From assembly GCF_000331305.1 (NCBI RefSeq), contig NZ_KB217483.1, forward strand, positions 539,534-603,533: DNA of 64,000 bases. Direction: 5' to 3'. Source of the stretch: Calothrix sp. PCC 7103 (GTDB taxonomy: Bacteria; Cyanobacteriota; Cyanobacteriia; Cyanobacteriales; Nostocaceae). This document shows positions 18,596 to 28,105 of this stretch, piece by piece (within the stretch, counting starts at the first letter, position 1; each line of letters opens with the position of its first letter). The notes beneath the pieces were generated by a model. That model had not been told where the DNA came from, made no database searches, and saw only the letters and a program-made list of their open reading frames with translations. Made by a program: the position numbers and the translations under genes.

Positions 18596-18684
18596 GTCAT
18601 TAGTCGCGTAGCGTAATGCGGAGCATTTGCCGCAGGCTAGAATCTCTAAGATGCTTCACTACACTACGTTTCGTTCAGCATGAC
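18596..18684. repeat. Dispersed hairpin repeat (GTCAT...ATGAC type)
   Basis: The element begins GTCATTAGTCGCGTAGCG and ends CGTTCAGCATGAC, with AGATGCTTC in its right half. Degenerate relatives sit at 21709-21738, 22631-22678, 44761-44820 and 62626-62698. The ends are complementary, so it can fold into a long imperfect stem. Confidence 0.6.
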
Positions 18685-18753
18685 AAAGTTTATATTCTAC
18701 CCATTAGCAGTATACAATGCAGTGTCCATATACAGTTTTAATCATCGACCCTT

Positions 18754-18903
18754 TCGATTCATCAAATTATTTGGGTAACGGATGGCAACGCTGAGTTCCT
18801 ATTTGCGAACGAGCGCTGATACGACTACTATGGTATGACCTTCTAAAAAGCTGCTCAGAACTGGGAGTTGGTTGTACACCCCGATGATTGGGAAAAGCTT
18901 TAA
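18754..18903 (+). pseudogene. PAS-domain fragment with in-frame stops
   Basis: Reading from 18754 gives a clear PAS-fold segment: TDGNAEFLFANER, then a TGA where PAS proteins have Trp, then YDYYGMTF, a TAA, and QNWELVVHPDDWEKL before a third stop. The order and spacing match the centre of PAS domains in cyanobacterial sensor kinases. No start codon or flanking domain survives, so this is a remnant of a lost sensor gene. Confidence 0.65.
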
Positions 18904-19133
18904 AAAATTTAATGCAATATGATACGTGATATTTATTCATAATATCAATAAATAATAAATAATTTTACATTTTTATCGGCAGAGGGCTTGCAATATGGGA
19001 GGTGGGGTGCGTAACGCTATAACAATATTTCAACGAAGCGAATAATTTAGTAGCGTTACGCAGCATAAATATTTGTTACAATACGTGGAAAATTCCTGTA
19101 TTATTAATACAAATCGTAAAGTCAGGTAAGCGG

Positions 19134-21683
19134 ATGGAACGGCGCCTAACATCATTCTTATTACGACTAACGGCAAGCGTGCTGGTACTATTAAACTTAC
19201 ATGCTTGTACACAAGCACCTATTGTAGTGAATGTACAAAATGGAACAACTCAAGCGCCTGTTTTAGTACGTGCAAAGGCGCCTCCAGCAATACGCAAACC
19301 AAAGTCAGCACAAGCCAATAATCTATTTACATGGCGCAATGTTAATATTCAAGGAATGGGTTATGTTACAGGTTTAGTAATTAGTCCAAGTTCGCCTTAT
19401 GATGTATATGTTCGTACAGATGTAGGTGGTGCCTATCGTTTTGACCGTAAGAATAAAACATGGTTTCCTTTAATGGACATGTTTGACACTAATTTCGCTG
19501 GTGGTGGAATTGGAGTAGAAAGTATTACTGTTGATGGATTGACAAAGCGCGTTTATGCTGCTGTCAATCGGAATAGTTCAACTTTTACAGAAAAAGATAA
19601 ACTCAAATATAAATATTCGGGTGAAATATTAGTATCTAACAATAAAGGTATAACATGGCAACCAACAGGTTTAGGAAAACATGATATTTTCGTTGGTCCA
19701 AATAATGCATACCGTTCAGATACAGGTGAGAGAATAGCAGTTGACCCAAATAAACCAGAGTTAATTTACTTTGCTTCACGACGCAATGGTTTGTGGAGAA
19801 AAGACGGTAATACAGATTGGACTCTGGTTACAGGGTTGCCAGAAGCTAGTAGTTTACCAGAATATCAAAAAGACGGTAAAGATAATAAAGATATACCTGG
19901 TTTTACATTTGTTGTATTTGATAAAGCCAAAAATATATATGTAGGTGTTCATGGTAGTGGAGTTTGGCGCAGTGCTGATGGTGGTAATTCATGGCAAAAT
20001 ATTAGTAATGAAGGCGCCAAAAATCCGGTACGTGCAGTAGTTGCTAGTGATGGAACATTATATGTAGCGTTTGGGACTTGGGGTGGTAACGGTCAGAATA
20101 CATCGGGAAGTATCCGTAAGTATAGTAACGGTAATTGGACATCTATTACACCTGATGGAGAAGCAAGAGTATATTCAGCTATTACCGTACACCCAAATCA
20201 ACCCAACACAGTAATGGCAGTTGCCGACAAGTTTGTTTATATGTCCACCAATGGTGGACAAAGTTGGGATAAACAAACTATGTATATGGGTGCCTATGAT
20301 GCAAACAATCCGAAAGATAAAATTAATTCTACTGCACCAGGGTATTATCAATCTTATGCTTCAACAGGTGCCGCATCAATTACATTTGACCCCAGTAATG
20401 CAAAAAAAGTGTGGTGGACAAACGGTTGGGGAGTTGCGAGCAGTGATGATGTGATGGTAAAAACTCCTGTTTATAAATGGTTGATGAATAATTTGGAAGA
20501 ATTAGACTTAAATATGGTGCGAGTACCACCCAAACCGAAAGCACAAGGGGGTGCAGATTTATTAAGCGCCACACAAGATAAAATAGGGTTTCGGCATGTA
20601 AGTCGCTATGAAGTACCAATAAAAGCTATCGGTTCCCAAAATATAGCTATTAATCCTAGTTATAAATGGGCAAACCCTGACTGGAAAGTATATCCCGTTC
20701 CTTTTCCTCACGTAGCAGGCGCCACAGGAATGGATTTTTCGTATAATCATCCTGACCATGCAGCATTTGTAGGTTTTCATCAATGGCAAGGGTTTTGGGG
20801 AATACATGGTGTAACTAGTGATAATGGTAAAACTTGGAGGGCATTCGAGTCTATCCCTACAGAAGAACTTTGGAAAAGTGATAAGTCTGGAAAAGAGAAA
20901 GTTTATGCAATAGGTGGACAAATAGCTATGTCCCCAACGAATCCAAAAAATATGGTATGGGCCCCAGCTTGGGGAACTTGGACACACTATACTAATGATG
21001 GTGGAAAAACTTGGCGCCTTGCACATAATTTAGATTATAGTCCCCCACCTCAGCCGTTTGACGATAAGAATAACGACCATTTACATTACCAAGCTTTACC
21101 AAAGTCTTGGTCAAACAGCATTAGTCCGTGGTTGAGTTCATATATTTTGGCAGCAGATAGAAAAGACCCTCAAGGTAAAACTTTCTATTACTACGATGTT
21201 AGTGGCTTTTATTATAGTAATAATGGTGGCGCCAGTTGGAGTAAGAGCAAAGCAAATAATTTACCTGGTTGGTTAATTCGTCCTGCTATTATTAGTAACC
21301 CAACACAACAGGATGATGTGTGGATGAGTTTTGCGCGTAACCCTGAAGATGTTAATGGTAATCCGTTGTATCATTCTACTGATGGTGGAAAGTCTTTTAA
21401 TAAAGTAGCATCTGTTAAAAGTTGTGAGTTTGTTGCTTTTGGTAAGGGTAAATCTAATACACTTCCGTATATTTACATGTTTGGTCGTGTTGGTAATGTG
21501 ACTAAAGACGCGATATACAAATCTGAGGATATGGGCAAATCTTGGAGTCGTATTAGTGACCCTGAGATTTTACAGTTTCCAGGAATTACTTATATGGAGG
21601 GTGATATGCGTACAGAAAACTTGGTTTATGTGGCTTTGACTGGACGCGGTATTATGGTGGGTGAAAGTGGGCAACGGATGTAA
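19134..21683 (+). CDS. GH74/BNR-type beta-propeller lipoprotein (xyloglucanase-like)
   Basis: An 849-residue exported protein. The N-terminus is a lipoprotein signal with Cys in LLNLHACTQA. The mature part matches the GH74 xyloglucanase/oligoxyloglucan hydrolase layout: GMGYVTGLVISPSSPYDVYVRTDVGGAYRF contributes the family's first catalytic-type Asp, followed by many BNR/Asp-box blades (GVWRSADGGNSW, YMSTNGGQSWDK, YTNDGGKTWR, YHSTDGGKSF, YKSEDMGKSW). The size fits a two-propeller GH74 enzyme. It stands alone with no carbohydrate operon. Enzyme activity and substrate are inferred; a cell-surface binding protein built on the same fold is the alternative. Confidence 0.8.
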   Translation: MERRLTSFLLRLTASVLVLLNLHACTQAPIVVNVQNGTTQAPVLVRAKAPPAIRKPKSAQANNLFTWRNVNIQGMGYVTGLVISPSSPYDVYVRTDVGGAYRFDRKNKTWFPLMDMFDTNFAGGGIGVESITVDGLTKRVYAAVNRNSSTFTEKDKLKYKYSGEILVSNNKGITWQPTGLGKHDIFVGPNNAYRSDTGERIAVDPNKPELIYFASRRNGLWRKDGNTDWTLVTGLPEASSLPEYQKDGKDNKDIPGFTFVVFDKAKNIYVGVHGSGVWRSADGGNSWQNISNEGAKNPVRAVVASDGTLYVAFGTWGGNGQNTSGSIRKYSNGNWTSITPDGEARVYSAITVHPNQPNTVMAVADKFVYMSTNGGQSWDKQTMYMGAYDANNPKDKINSTAPGYYQSYASTGAASITFDPSNAKKVWWTNGWGVASSDDVMVKTPVYKWLMNNLEELDLNMVRVPPKPKAQGGADLLSATQDKIGFRHVSRYEVPIKAIGSQNIAINPSYKWANPDWKVYPVPFPHVAGATGMDFSYNHPDHAAFVGFHQWQGFWGIHGVTSDNGKTWRAFESIPTEELWKSDKSGKEKVYAIGGQIAMSPTNPKNMVWAPAWGTWTHYTNDGGKTWRLAHNLDYSPPPQPFDDKNNDHLHYQALPKSWSNSISPWLSSYILAADRKDPQGKTFYYYDVSGFYYSNNGGASWSKSKANNLPGWLIRPAIISNPTQQDDVWMSFARNPEDVNGNPLYHSTDGGKSFNKVASVKSCEFVAFGKGKSNTLPYIYMFGRVGNVTKDAIYKSEDMGKSWSRISDPEILQFPGITYMEGDMRTENLVYVALTGRGIMVGESGQRM

Positions 21684-21699
21684 CGGATGTAACGGATGT
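21673..21699 (+). repeat. Three tandem copies of AACGGATGT
   Basis: Three exact, adjacent 9-mers overlap the end of the GH74-like gene; the stop TAA is formed inside the array. Similar AACGGATGT motifs recur near 39100-39115 beside other tandem units. Confidence 0.6.
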
Positions 21700-21889
21700 T
21701 TATCTGTTGTCATTAGTCGTTTAGCGAAGAATCTAATACCAATTCAATATGAAGTAACGGTCTACAAGTACTTATTAAGTGAGTAAGTAGTAAAAAGGTT
21801 CTATGAGAGAACGAGTATGTTAAAATTAATTATTACTAAAAACCGTAACCCCTAAACCTTCGCTCAATAATTCTGGCAGTGAGGAAACT

Positions 21890-22537
21890 ATGCAAGTCCA
21901 ACTTAAACAAATTGTTGTCCCTGTCGGTCAGCAACTCATAATGACTGATGTGAGTTGGCAAATGTATGAACAATTGCTAGAAGAGTTAGGTGAAAAACGG
22001 GGTTCACGCATTAATTACAGTGGTGGAGTCTTAGAAATCATGGTGCCTTTACCCGAGCATGAAGATGATAAAGTGATAATTGCCGACTTGGTAAAGGTGC
22101 TTCTTGAAGAACTTGAAATTGAATTTAGAAACTTAGGGTCAACAACCTTTAAAAGTCAAGCTATGAAGCAAGGTATAGAAGCTGATGACTGTTTTTATAT
22201 CGAACATGAAATAGCAGTTAGGGGAAAGAAGCGCATAGATTTAAGTGTAGACCCTCCACCAGATTTAGCACTTGAAATTGATATTACTTCCCGAACTCGG
22301 TTTGATAATTATAAAGTGTTAGGTGTAAAAGAATTATGGCGATTTAACGGAACGCAATTAGAAATTAATGTACTGCAATCTGGTGAATATGTCCAGGTGA
22401 ATGAAAGCCCTACTTTTCCTAGTTTTCCCTTAAGTGAGTTAATTCCACAATATTTAGAGCGCAGTAAAATCGAGGGGAGAAATAAAACAATGAGAGCTTT
22501 TCGTACTTGGGTAAAGACAAAAATTCAAGAAAGATAG
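21890..22537 (+). CDS. Uma2-family (DUF820) putative endonuclease
   Basis: A 215-residue protein of the restriction-endonuclease-like Uma2 family, which is strongly expanded in cyanobacteria. The core shows RINYSGGVLEIMVPLPEHE at the start, a CFYIEH strand, then PDLALEIDITSRTRFDNYKVLGVKELW, where the E-I-D and the distal residues form the PD-(D/E)xK-like site. The function is unproven; transposon-encoded nuclease or nucleic-acid maintenance is usually proposed. It is isolated, with a dispersed repeat on either side. Confidence 0.82.
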   Translation: MQVQLKQIVVPVGQQLIMTDVSWQMYEQLLEELGEKRGSRINYSGGVLEIMVPLPEHEDDKVIIADLVKVLLEELEIEFRNLGSTTFKSQAMKQGIEADDCFYIEHEIAVRGKKRIDLSVDPPPDLALEIDITSRTRFDNYKVLGVKELWRFNGTQLEINVLQSGEYVQVNESPTFPSFPLSELIPQYLERSKIEGRNKTMRAFRTWVKTKIQER

Positions 22538-22585
22538 CTTATTTTTGTTACTTTAGTGAGTAAAATTGATGGAGGAGAAACTATT

Positions 22586-22732
22586 ATGAAGCTTGAACTT
22601 TATCAATACGTTGTTCTATGTCGAAACATTAAGATGCTACCCTGCGGGAAAACTACGTTTACGTTCCTCAGCATGATATATTATTGTTTAGCTGCTTTTT
22701 CTTTGCGTTCGCTGTGGCGGTCGGTAAGATAA
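22586..22732 (+). pseudogene. Possible small-gene remnant cut by a dispersed repeat
   Basis: A good Shine-Dalgarno (GGAGGAGA) precedes ATG at 22586. The first 15 codons (MKLELYQYVVLCRNI) look like the start of small DUF4926-type proteins. The frame then enters a dispersed hairpin repeat (22631-22678) and runs antisense into arsH. It is likely the 5' stub of a small gene interrupted by the repeat. The family assignment is tentative. Confidence 0.3.
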
Positions 22733-23301
22733 TCGACTTTATCGCGTAAAAGTACGGTAAACTTATATAGTTCTTCCATAACATCGATAACTCGGTCGCG
22801 ATAAGACGAGTCTTTCATTGTGCCGTCTTCGTTAAATTCTTCGTATGCTTTAGGTACAGAAGACTGATTGGGAATTGTAAACATCCGCATCCAGCGTCCT
22901 AGAATTCGCAATGTGTTTACTGCGTTAAATGACTGAGAACCACCGCTGACTTGCATTACTGCTAAAGTTTTACCTTGAGTTGGACGAATTGAACCGATGT
23001 TAAGGGGAATCCAATCAATTTGATTTTTCAGAATTCCCGAAACATTACCGTGCAATTCTGGTGATGACCACACTTGCCCTTCTGACCACATACTTAGTTC
23101 GAGCAATTCTTGGACTTTTGGATGCGTATCGGGGACACTTCTATGAATTGGTAATTCTCTTGGGTCGAAAAATCGAACTTCGGCGCCGTATCCTTCAATA
23201 ATTCTTGCTGCTTCTTCTGCTAAAAGACGACTATAGGAACGTTCGCGTACTGAGCCATACAAAAATAAAATTCTTGGTTTGTGGTTAAAAGTTGTCATCA
23301 T
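22681..23301 (-). CDS. arsH: ArsH, NADPH-dependent FMN reductase/organoarsenical oxidase
   Basis: A 206-residue flavoprotein with the full ArsH pattern: [20 protein letters not shown] (FMN loop), [52 protein letters not shown] and [13 protein letters not shown]. In characterised members it oxidises toxic trivalent methyl or aromatic arsenicals to the pentavalent form and can reduce quinones or Fe/Cr. The start is placed at the double Met (23301/23298) because the preceding 23 residues have no family match and include an AT-rich leader. It is the leftmost gene of the arsenic island, downstream of a pstS gene on the same strand. Confidence 0.92.
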   Translation of the reverse strand: MMTTFNHKPRILFLYGSVRERSYSRLLAEEAARIIEGYGAEVRFFDPRELPIHRSVPDTHPKVQELLELSMWSEGQVWSSPELHGNVSGILKNQIDWIPLNIGSIRPTQGKTLAVMQVSGGSQSFNAVNTLRILGRWMRMFTIPNQSSVPKAYEEFNEDGTMKDSSYRDRVIDVMEELYKFTVLLRDKVDYLTDRHSERKEKAAKQ

Positions 23302-23410
23302 TAAAATACTTAAAAATAATAAAATACTTGTACGGTGTGTAATGCCACGTAAAAAATTGTAACCTGCCAATAATACTTATGGCATCACACACCAAAGTAG
23401 TAATTATGAC

Positions 23411-24466
23411 TCAAAATTGTTTTTGCTTACGCAATAATTCTGCAATAGTCAAATCTAATTCAGCTTTACCCGCATATACTGTTCCTATTTTGCCAGTATT
23501 TAGCTGAACATAACCGATACGATATGCTTCATCTGGTAATGGCACATAACCTAAAGAACTTACAACCGAAGGCGCCTTTTGTAAGTAATAGTTAACAAAT
23601 TGGTACGATTGCCCTTTATTTTTAGTGTACTCAGGATTAATGTAAATAAATAACGGTCGAGATAAAGGCTGATATGTATTGTTCTCTACTGTTTTCGTTT
23701 CAGGTAATACAGCACCTTTACCGTTATTTATAGCTACAAGTCTTAACTTATCTTTATGTTCTTGATAATATGCGTATCCAAAATATCCTAAAGCATCGGG
23801 GTCATTACTGACACCACTTACAATTACTTCGTCGTCTTCGCTAGCTGTATAATCAGTACGACTAGCTTTAGCTTTTCCAACTATTGCTTCGGTGAAGTAG
23901 TCAAAGGTACCAGAGTCTTTACCAGCACCGAATAATTTGATGGGTCGGTCGGGCCAAGACGCACGGATTTGTGACCACTTAGTAATTTTACCTTGGGCGC
24001 CAGGTTCCCATAACTTCTTCAATTCATCTACAGTAATATCTTTTGCCCAGGTATTCTGAGGATGAACAACTACCGAAAGAGCATCAAAAGCAACAGGAAT
24101 CTCAATATACGCAACATTATTTTTTCTACAAGCTTCCATCTCTTCAGTAGTTATCGGTCGAGAAGCATTGCTGATATCTATTTCTCCTGCACAAAATCTC
24201 TTAAACCCACCACCCGTACCAGAAAAGTTAACCTGAACTTGCACTTTATTGTTTTGATTCGCAGCATACTCTTTACCAATCGCTGCTGTTATCGGATATA
24301 CCGTACTTGAACCATCTATTTTAATTGTGGTAAGACTATCCGAATTACTTACTTGAGTTACATTTGGCGCCGTTGGAGTCTGAGCAGACTGGTCAGACGT
24401 AGAGGTACAACTCGCCAATGCCAATATTCCCGCAATCAAAGTCAAATTCTTCACGACGATATTCAT
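23411..24466 (-). CDS. pstS: Phosphate-binding lipoprotein PstS (first copy)
   Basis: A 351-residue periplasmic binding protein. The lipoprotein signal ends in LALASC; the mature protein has [35 protein letters not shown] and [15 protein letters not shown], the loops that hold the phosphate oxygens in PstS. AGGAG lies 8 nt before the ATG. It is closely similar to the copy at 30059-31111. It is divergent from the gapdh-arsJ operon across a region with four TCAA-N6-TTGA dyads, so arsenic-regulated expression is likely. No pstCAB genes are in the window; it probably feeds a transporter elsewhere. Confidence 0.9.
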   Translation of the reverse strand: MNIVVKNLTLIAGILALASCTSTSDQSAQTPTAPNVTQVSNSDSLTTIKIDGSSTVYPITAAIGKEYAANQNNKVQVQVNFSGTGGGFKRFCAGEIDISNASRPITTEEMEACRKNNVAYIEIPVAFDALSVVVHPQNTWAKDITVDELKKLWEPGAQGKITKWSQIRASWPDRPIKLFGAGKDSGTFDYFTEAIVGKAKASRTDYTASEDDEVIVSGVSNDPDALGYFGYAYYQEHKDKLRLVAINNGKGAVLPETKTVENNTYQPLSRPLFIYINPEYTKNKGQSYQFVNYYLQKAPSVVSSLGYVPLPDEAYRIGYVQLNTGKIGTVYAGKAELDLTIAELLRKQKQF

Positions 24467-24812
24467 TTACTTCACTCCTAGAGAGTAGTACCAAAAGTAT
24501 ACACACATTATTTCAAATAAACTTGATGCATAATTATGGATGATAGCAAAAAAACATAAAACTTATCAAAAAAAATTGATGCTTAGTCGATGGCTACTGA
24601 AGAATGTGTATTTTGCTACTGAAATATATAAGTGGATACAAAACTTATCAATTTTTTTTGAAATAATGGGTAATAATGCATCAAAAAAAGTTGATTAGTA
24701 TGTATACTAAGTAAATGTTCTTGCTTTATTTTCACGTTCAAAAATAAAGTTGCAGCGATTTAATTATTCATTAACTGTTTGTTAACCAATAGTTAATTAT
24801 TTGGGAGAATTC
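24467..24812. promoter_or_regulatory. Divergent pstS / gapdh-arsJ promoter with four TCAA-N6-TTGA dyads
   Basis: Exact TCAA-N6-TTGA dyads lie at 24513-24526, 24566-24579, 24648-24661 and 24681-24694, with A/T-only or nearly A/T-only spacers. Two lie nearer pstS and two nearer gapdh. The same 14-bp dyad recurs three times in the pstS/acr3 gap and in a 13-bp form upstream of the aquaporin gene. The most economical reading is the binding site of the CVCDLC-type ArsR encoded at 32519-32848. Confidence 0.75.
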
Positions 24813-25820
24813 ATGGCGGTAAGAGTTGGAATTAATGGATTTGGTAGAATTGGGCGCCTTTCGTTGCGAGCAGCTTGGGGTTGGTCGGATATTGAGTTTG
24901 TGCATATTAATGAAATTAAAGGTGGAGCTGAGACAGCCGCTCACTTGTTGAAATTTGACTCAGTTCATGGACGCTGGGGACAAGAAGTAGTAGCCAAAGA
25001 AGATAAAATTGTTATAGATGGCAAGGCATTGACTTTTAGTGAGTTTAGTAAGCCTGGTGATGTAGACTGGGCAAGTTTGGGAGTAGATATTGTTTTAGAG
25101 TCTTCTGGTAAATTCCGAACACCTGATACTTTGGCGCCTTATTTTGAGAGAGGAGCAAAGAAAGTGATTGTTGCGGCGCCAGTGAAGGAGGAAGCTTTAA
25201 ATATAGTCATGGGGGTAAATGACTATCTTTACGAACCTGAAAAACATCATTTATTGACGGCGGCATCTTGTACTACAAATTGTTTGGCGCCTGTAGTTAA
25301 GGTAATTCATGAAGGTATAGGCATTAAGCACGGGTTAATTACTACAGTGCATGACCATACCAACACCCAAACTATAGTAGATGCACCTCATAAAGATTTA
25401 CGACGAGCTAGAGCTACAAATATGTCGTTGATTCCAACTACAACGGGTTCAGCGACAGCGATTGGTTTGATATATCCCGAACTTAACGGTAAGCTCAACG
25501 GACTTGCTGTACGTGTACCTTTGCTTAATGCATCATTAACAGATTGTGTATTTGAAGTGGCAAGACCCACTACGAAAGAAGAAGTTAACAGTTTGCTCTT
25601 TGGCGCCGCGAATGGTGAACTGAAGGGTATTCTCGGATATGAAGAACTACCACTAGTCTCAATCGATTATAAAGATGACCCTCGCTCATCAATAATTGAT
25701 GCTCTTTCCACGATGGTAGTAGACCAAACTCAAGTCAAAATTTTAGCTTGGTATGACAACGAATGGGGCTATGCAAATCGCATGGTTGAACTCGCACGCA
25801 AAGTAGCTCTTACTCTTTAA
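24813..25820 (+). CDS. Arsenic-island glyceraldehyde-3-phosphate dehydrogenase (ArsJ partner)
   Basis: A complete 335-residue GAPDH. It has the NAD-binding N-terminus [10 protein letters not shown], the catalytic [10 protein letters not shown] (Cys153 by this numbering) and the C-terminal [12 protein letters not shown]. The start is the ATG after GGGAGAATTC; an upstream in-frame TTG is disregarded. The gene is followed after 19 nt by arsJ. In known pairs this dedicated GAPDH uses arsenate in place of phosphate to make 1-arseno-3-phosphoglycerate, which ArsJ exports, giving arsenate resistance without reduction. It lies divergent from pstS under shared dyads. Confidence 0.9.
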   Translation: MAVRVGINGFGRIGRLSLRAAWGWSDIEFVHINEIKGGAETAAHLLKFDSVHGRWGQEVVAKEDKIVIDGKALTFSEFSKPGDVDWASLGVDIVLESSGKFRTPDTLAPYFERGAKKVIVAAPVKEEALNIVMGVNDYLYEPEKHHLLTAASCTTNCLAPVVKVIHEGIGIKHGLITTVHDHTNTQTIVDAPHKDLRRARATNMSLIPTTTGSATAIGLIYPELNGKLNGLAVRVPLLNASLTDCVFEVARPTTKEEVNSLLFGAANGELKGILGYEELPLVSIDYKDDPRSSIIDALSTMVVDQTQVKILAWYDNEWGYANRMVELARKVALTL

Positions 25821-25839
25821 CACTAAGCACTCATCACTC

Positions 25840-27087
25840 ATGACAAACACTAATTTAAGAAACTATATCTTAGTAACGCTTACATATTGGGGCTTCACAA
25901 TAACTGATGGTGCCTTGCGAATGTTGGTGTTACTTTATTTTAACCAGATAGGTTACAGCCCAATTCAAATTGCCTCGCTGTTTCTGTTTTACGAAATTTT
26001 TGGTATTGTCACCAACTTTTTAGGTGGGTGGATTGGTTCACAATTCGGACTAAAATTAACGCTTTACTCTGGAATAGGGCTACAAATATTCTCTTTAGTA
26101 ATGTTGTCTGGGTTAAATCGTGGTTGGCCTGAATGGGTAGCAGTACTATTTGTGATGGTTGCACAGGCATTTTCTGGAATAGCCAAAGACCTGACTAAAA
26201 TGAGTACAAAAAGTGCCATACGCTTAGTTGTACCCCAAGATGCTCAATCTGCACTGTTTAAATGGGTAGCAATACTTACTGGTTCTAAGAACGCTCTTAA
26301 AGGTATTGGTTTCTTTGTTGGTAGTGTACTGCTGTCTGTATTTGGCTTCGTGAATGCTCTATGGATAATGGCAGCAGGGCTATTTGTAATAATTTTTATA
26401 GGTTTAATGCTTCCGAAAGGAATGGGAAAAATCAAGAAAAAAGTCAAATTTTCCCAACTCTTTTCTAAAAGCCAGGAAATCAATATTCTTTCCGCTGCAA
26501 GATTCTTTCTGTTTGGTTCCAGAGATGTTTGGTTTGTAGTAGGTCTACCAGTATTTTTACGTAGTGTACTGGGATGGACGTTTTACCAAGTCGGAGGTTT
26601 CTTAGCTATTTGGGTAATTGCTTATGGTATTGTGCAATCATCTGCCCCAACCTTGCTAAAACGTTTTGGTTCCGGTCGTCCTCCTACTGCATCAACTATT
26701 CAATTTTGGACTTTTACCTTAACCGCAGTACCAGCGCTTATTGCCATTGGTTTACAAGCAGGTATTGAGCCGAACACCGTAATTATTGCTGGGCTACTTC
26801 TATTTGGTTTGGTATTTGCTTTTAACTCCGCAGTCCATTCTTACTTAGTATTAGCATTTACCGATGATGATAAAGTCGCGTTGAATGTAGGCTTTTATTA
26901 CATGGCAAACTCAGCCGGAAGATTAGCTGGTACAGTATTATCAGGAGCAATTTTTCAAGCTTTTGGATTGGTAGGGTGTTTATGGACATCAATGGTATTT
27001 ATTTTAGCTGCCGGAATAGTATCGTTGAAATTACCTAACCCTCAACCAAGTAAAGGCATAGCATGGAAGGCAGGCGAAGGTGATTAA
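25840..27087 (+). CDS. arsJ: ArsJ, organoarsenical (1-arseno-3-phosphoglycerate) exporter
   Basis: A 415-residue MFS protein with about 12 membrane helices. The N-terminal segment NYILVTLTYWGFTITDGALRM, followed by LFLFYEIFGIVTNFLGGWIG, is diagnostic for ArsJ and unlike ordinary drug exporters. It directly follows the GAPDH gene, the defining context for this transporter. Known members export 1-arseno-3-phosphoglycerate, which hydrolyses outside the cell. The next gene, a membrane-anchored PstS-like protein, starts 34 nt after it and is probably cotranscribed. Confidence 0.92.
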   Translation: MTNTNLRNYILVTLTYWGFTITDGALRMLVLLYFNQIGYSPIQIASLFLFYEIFGIVTNFLGGWIGSQFGLKLTLYSGIGLQIFSLVMLSGLNRGWPEWVAVLFVMVAQAFSGIAKDLTKMSTKSAIRLVVPQDAQSALFKWVAILTGSKNALKGIGFFVGSVLLSVFGFVNALWIMAAGLFVIIFIGLMLPKGMGKIKKKVKFSQLFSKSQEINILSAARFFLFGSRDVWFVVGLPVFLRSVLGWTFYQVGGFLAIWVIAYGIVQSSAPTLLKRFGSGRPPTASTIQFWTFTLTAVPALIAIGLQAGIEPNTVIIAGLLLFGLVFAFNSAVHSYLVLAFTDDDKVALNVGFYYMANSAGRLAGTVLSGAIFQAFGLVGCLWTSMVFILAAGIVSLKLPNPQPSKGIAWKAGEGD

Positions 27088-27121
27088 TTAAAGGGTTTTA
27101 CCCATTTATAATACCTAATAT

Positions 27122-28093
27122 ATGTCAAAAGCAAGCAACAAAGAAACCTTAACGTTGGTCTTAGCTCTGCTTATCACTGGCGGGCTAGCGGCAGGTGGTA
27201 TATGGTACTTCCAAGGTAATTTATCTAATCAGAGTATAGAGAAGACTGACGATAATCAAAATCGTCAAGTCCAAAATTCTACAAATCAAATTATTGGAAC
27301 GTCAAGCTTAGACACCAGTTTGCCAAGCCCCAGTGTGTTGACTATTGATGGTAGCGTAACAATGGTCGCTGCGATTAAACAGTTACAAATAGCTTTTTCA
27401 TTAGTAAACCCATCTTTGTCTACAACTTATGGTGTACCCGATGGTAAGCCGAATGGAACTAATGCGGGGATCAAAAATCTAATTGATGGTAAAGTTTTGA
27501 TGGCTGCTTCTTCCCGGCGCCTGAAACCAGAAGAAATTCAAGCAGGTCTTGTGGGAATTCCAATTGCAAAAGACGCTTTAGCTGTAACAATAGGTATCAA
27601 CAATCCCTACCAAGGGGGATTGACAATGGCGCAATTAAAAGGAATATTCCAAGGAAAAATTACAAACTGGTCGGAAGTGGGGGGACCTAACGCACCAATT
27701 AAAGTAATTAACCGTTCTCGCGATAGCGGTACTCACACCTTATTTCAAGATGTAGTTCTTTTAGGAAAAGAATTTCCTCCAGATGGGGCAAACTTTAAAA
27801 CGCTTGAACAGGATGAAACCACACCAATATTGCGTGCGTTAGGGAAAGATGGCATAAGTTACAGTACCGTAACCCAAATTGAAAACCAAAAAACCGTTCG
27901 CATCGTTCCTATCGATGGAATATCTCCCACAGATCAAACCGCTATTCAAAACGCATCTTATCCAATTAGTCGAGTAGTCTACCTAGCAGTACCACAAAAA
28001 ACCAATCCAGCAACAAAACAATTTATAGACTTCACCTTATCTACTCAAGGACAACAAATAATCAAAAGAGCAGGTTTTATTCCTATTCAATAG
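27122..28093 (+). CDS. Membrane-anchored PstS-like phosphate-binding protein
   Basis: A 323-residue protein with one N-terminal membrane anchor (about residues 10-30), a linker rich in Asn, Gln and Ser, and a PBP2 PstS-type domain. LTIDGSVTMVAAIKQL, KVLMAASSRRLKPEEI and SRDSGTHTLFQDV replace the corresponding loops of canonical PstS. It is only distantly related to the two PstS lipoproteins of the island. It sits in the gapdh-arsJ operon and precedes the phosphatase gene by 12 nt. It may bind phosphate or another oxyanion at the membrane; arsenate discrimination is a speculation. Confidence 0.8.
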   Translation: MSKASNKETLTLVLALLITGGLAAGGIWYFQGNLSNQSIEKTDDNQNRQVQNSTNQIIGTSSLDTSLPSPSVLTIDGSVTMVAAIKQLQIAFSLVNPSLSTTYGVPDGKPNGTNAGIKNLIDGKVLMAASSRRLKPEEIQAGLVGIPIAKDALAVTIGINNPYQGGLTMAQLKGIFQGKITNWSEVGGPNAPIKVINRSRDSGTHTLFQDVVLLGKEFPPDGANFKTLEQDETTPILRALGKDGISYSTVTQIENQKTVRIVPIDGISPTDQTAIQNASYPISRVVYLAVPQKTNPATKQFIDFTLSTQGQQIIKRAGFIPIQ

Positions 28094-28105
28094 CGGTTAA
28101 ACTCA

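Larger units (their letters stand above)
18050..19133. other. 1.1-kb gene-poor stretch with decayed and repetitive DNA
   Basis: No intact gene is seen. The stretch contains a long hairpin-forming dispersed repeat (18596-18684), a broken PAS-domain coding fragment (about 18754-18903) and an inverted repeat near the right end (GCGTAACGCTA at 19009-19019, TAGCGTTACGC at 19051-19061). The promoter of the GH74-like gene must lie within the last 100 bases. Confidence 0.6.
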
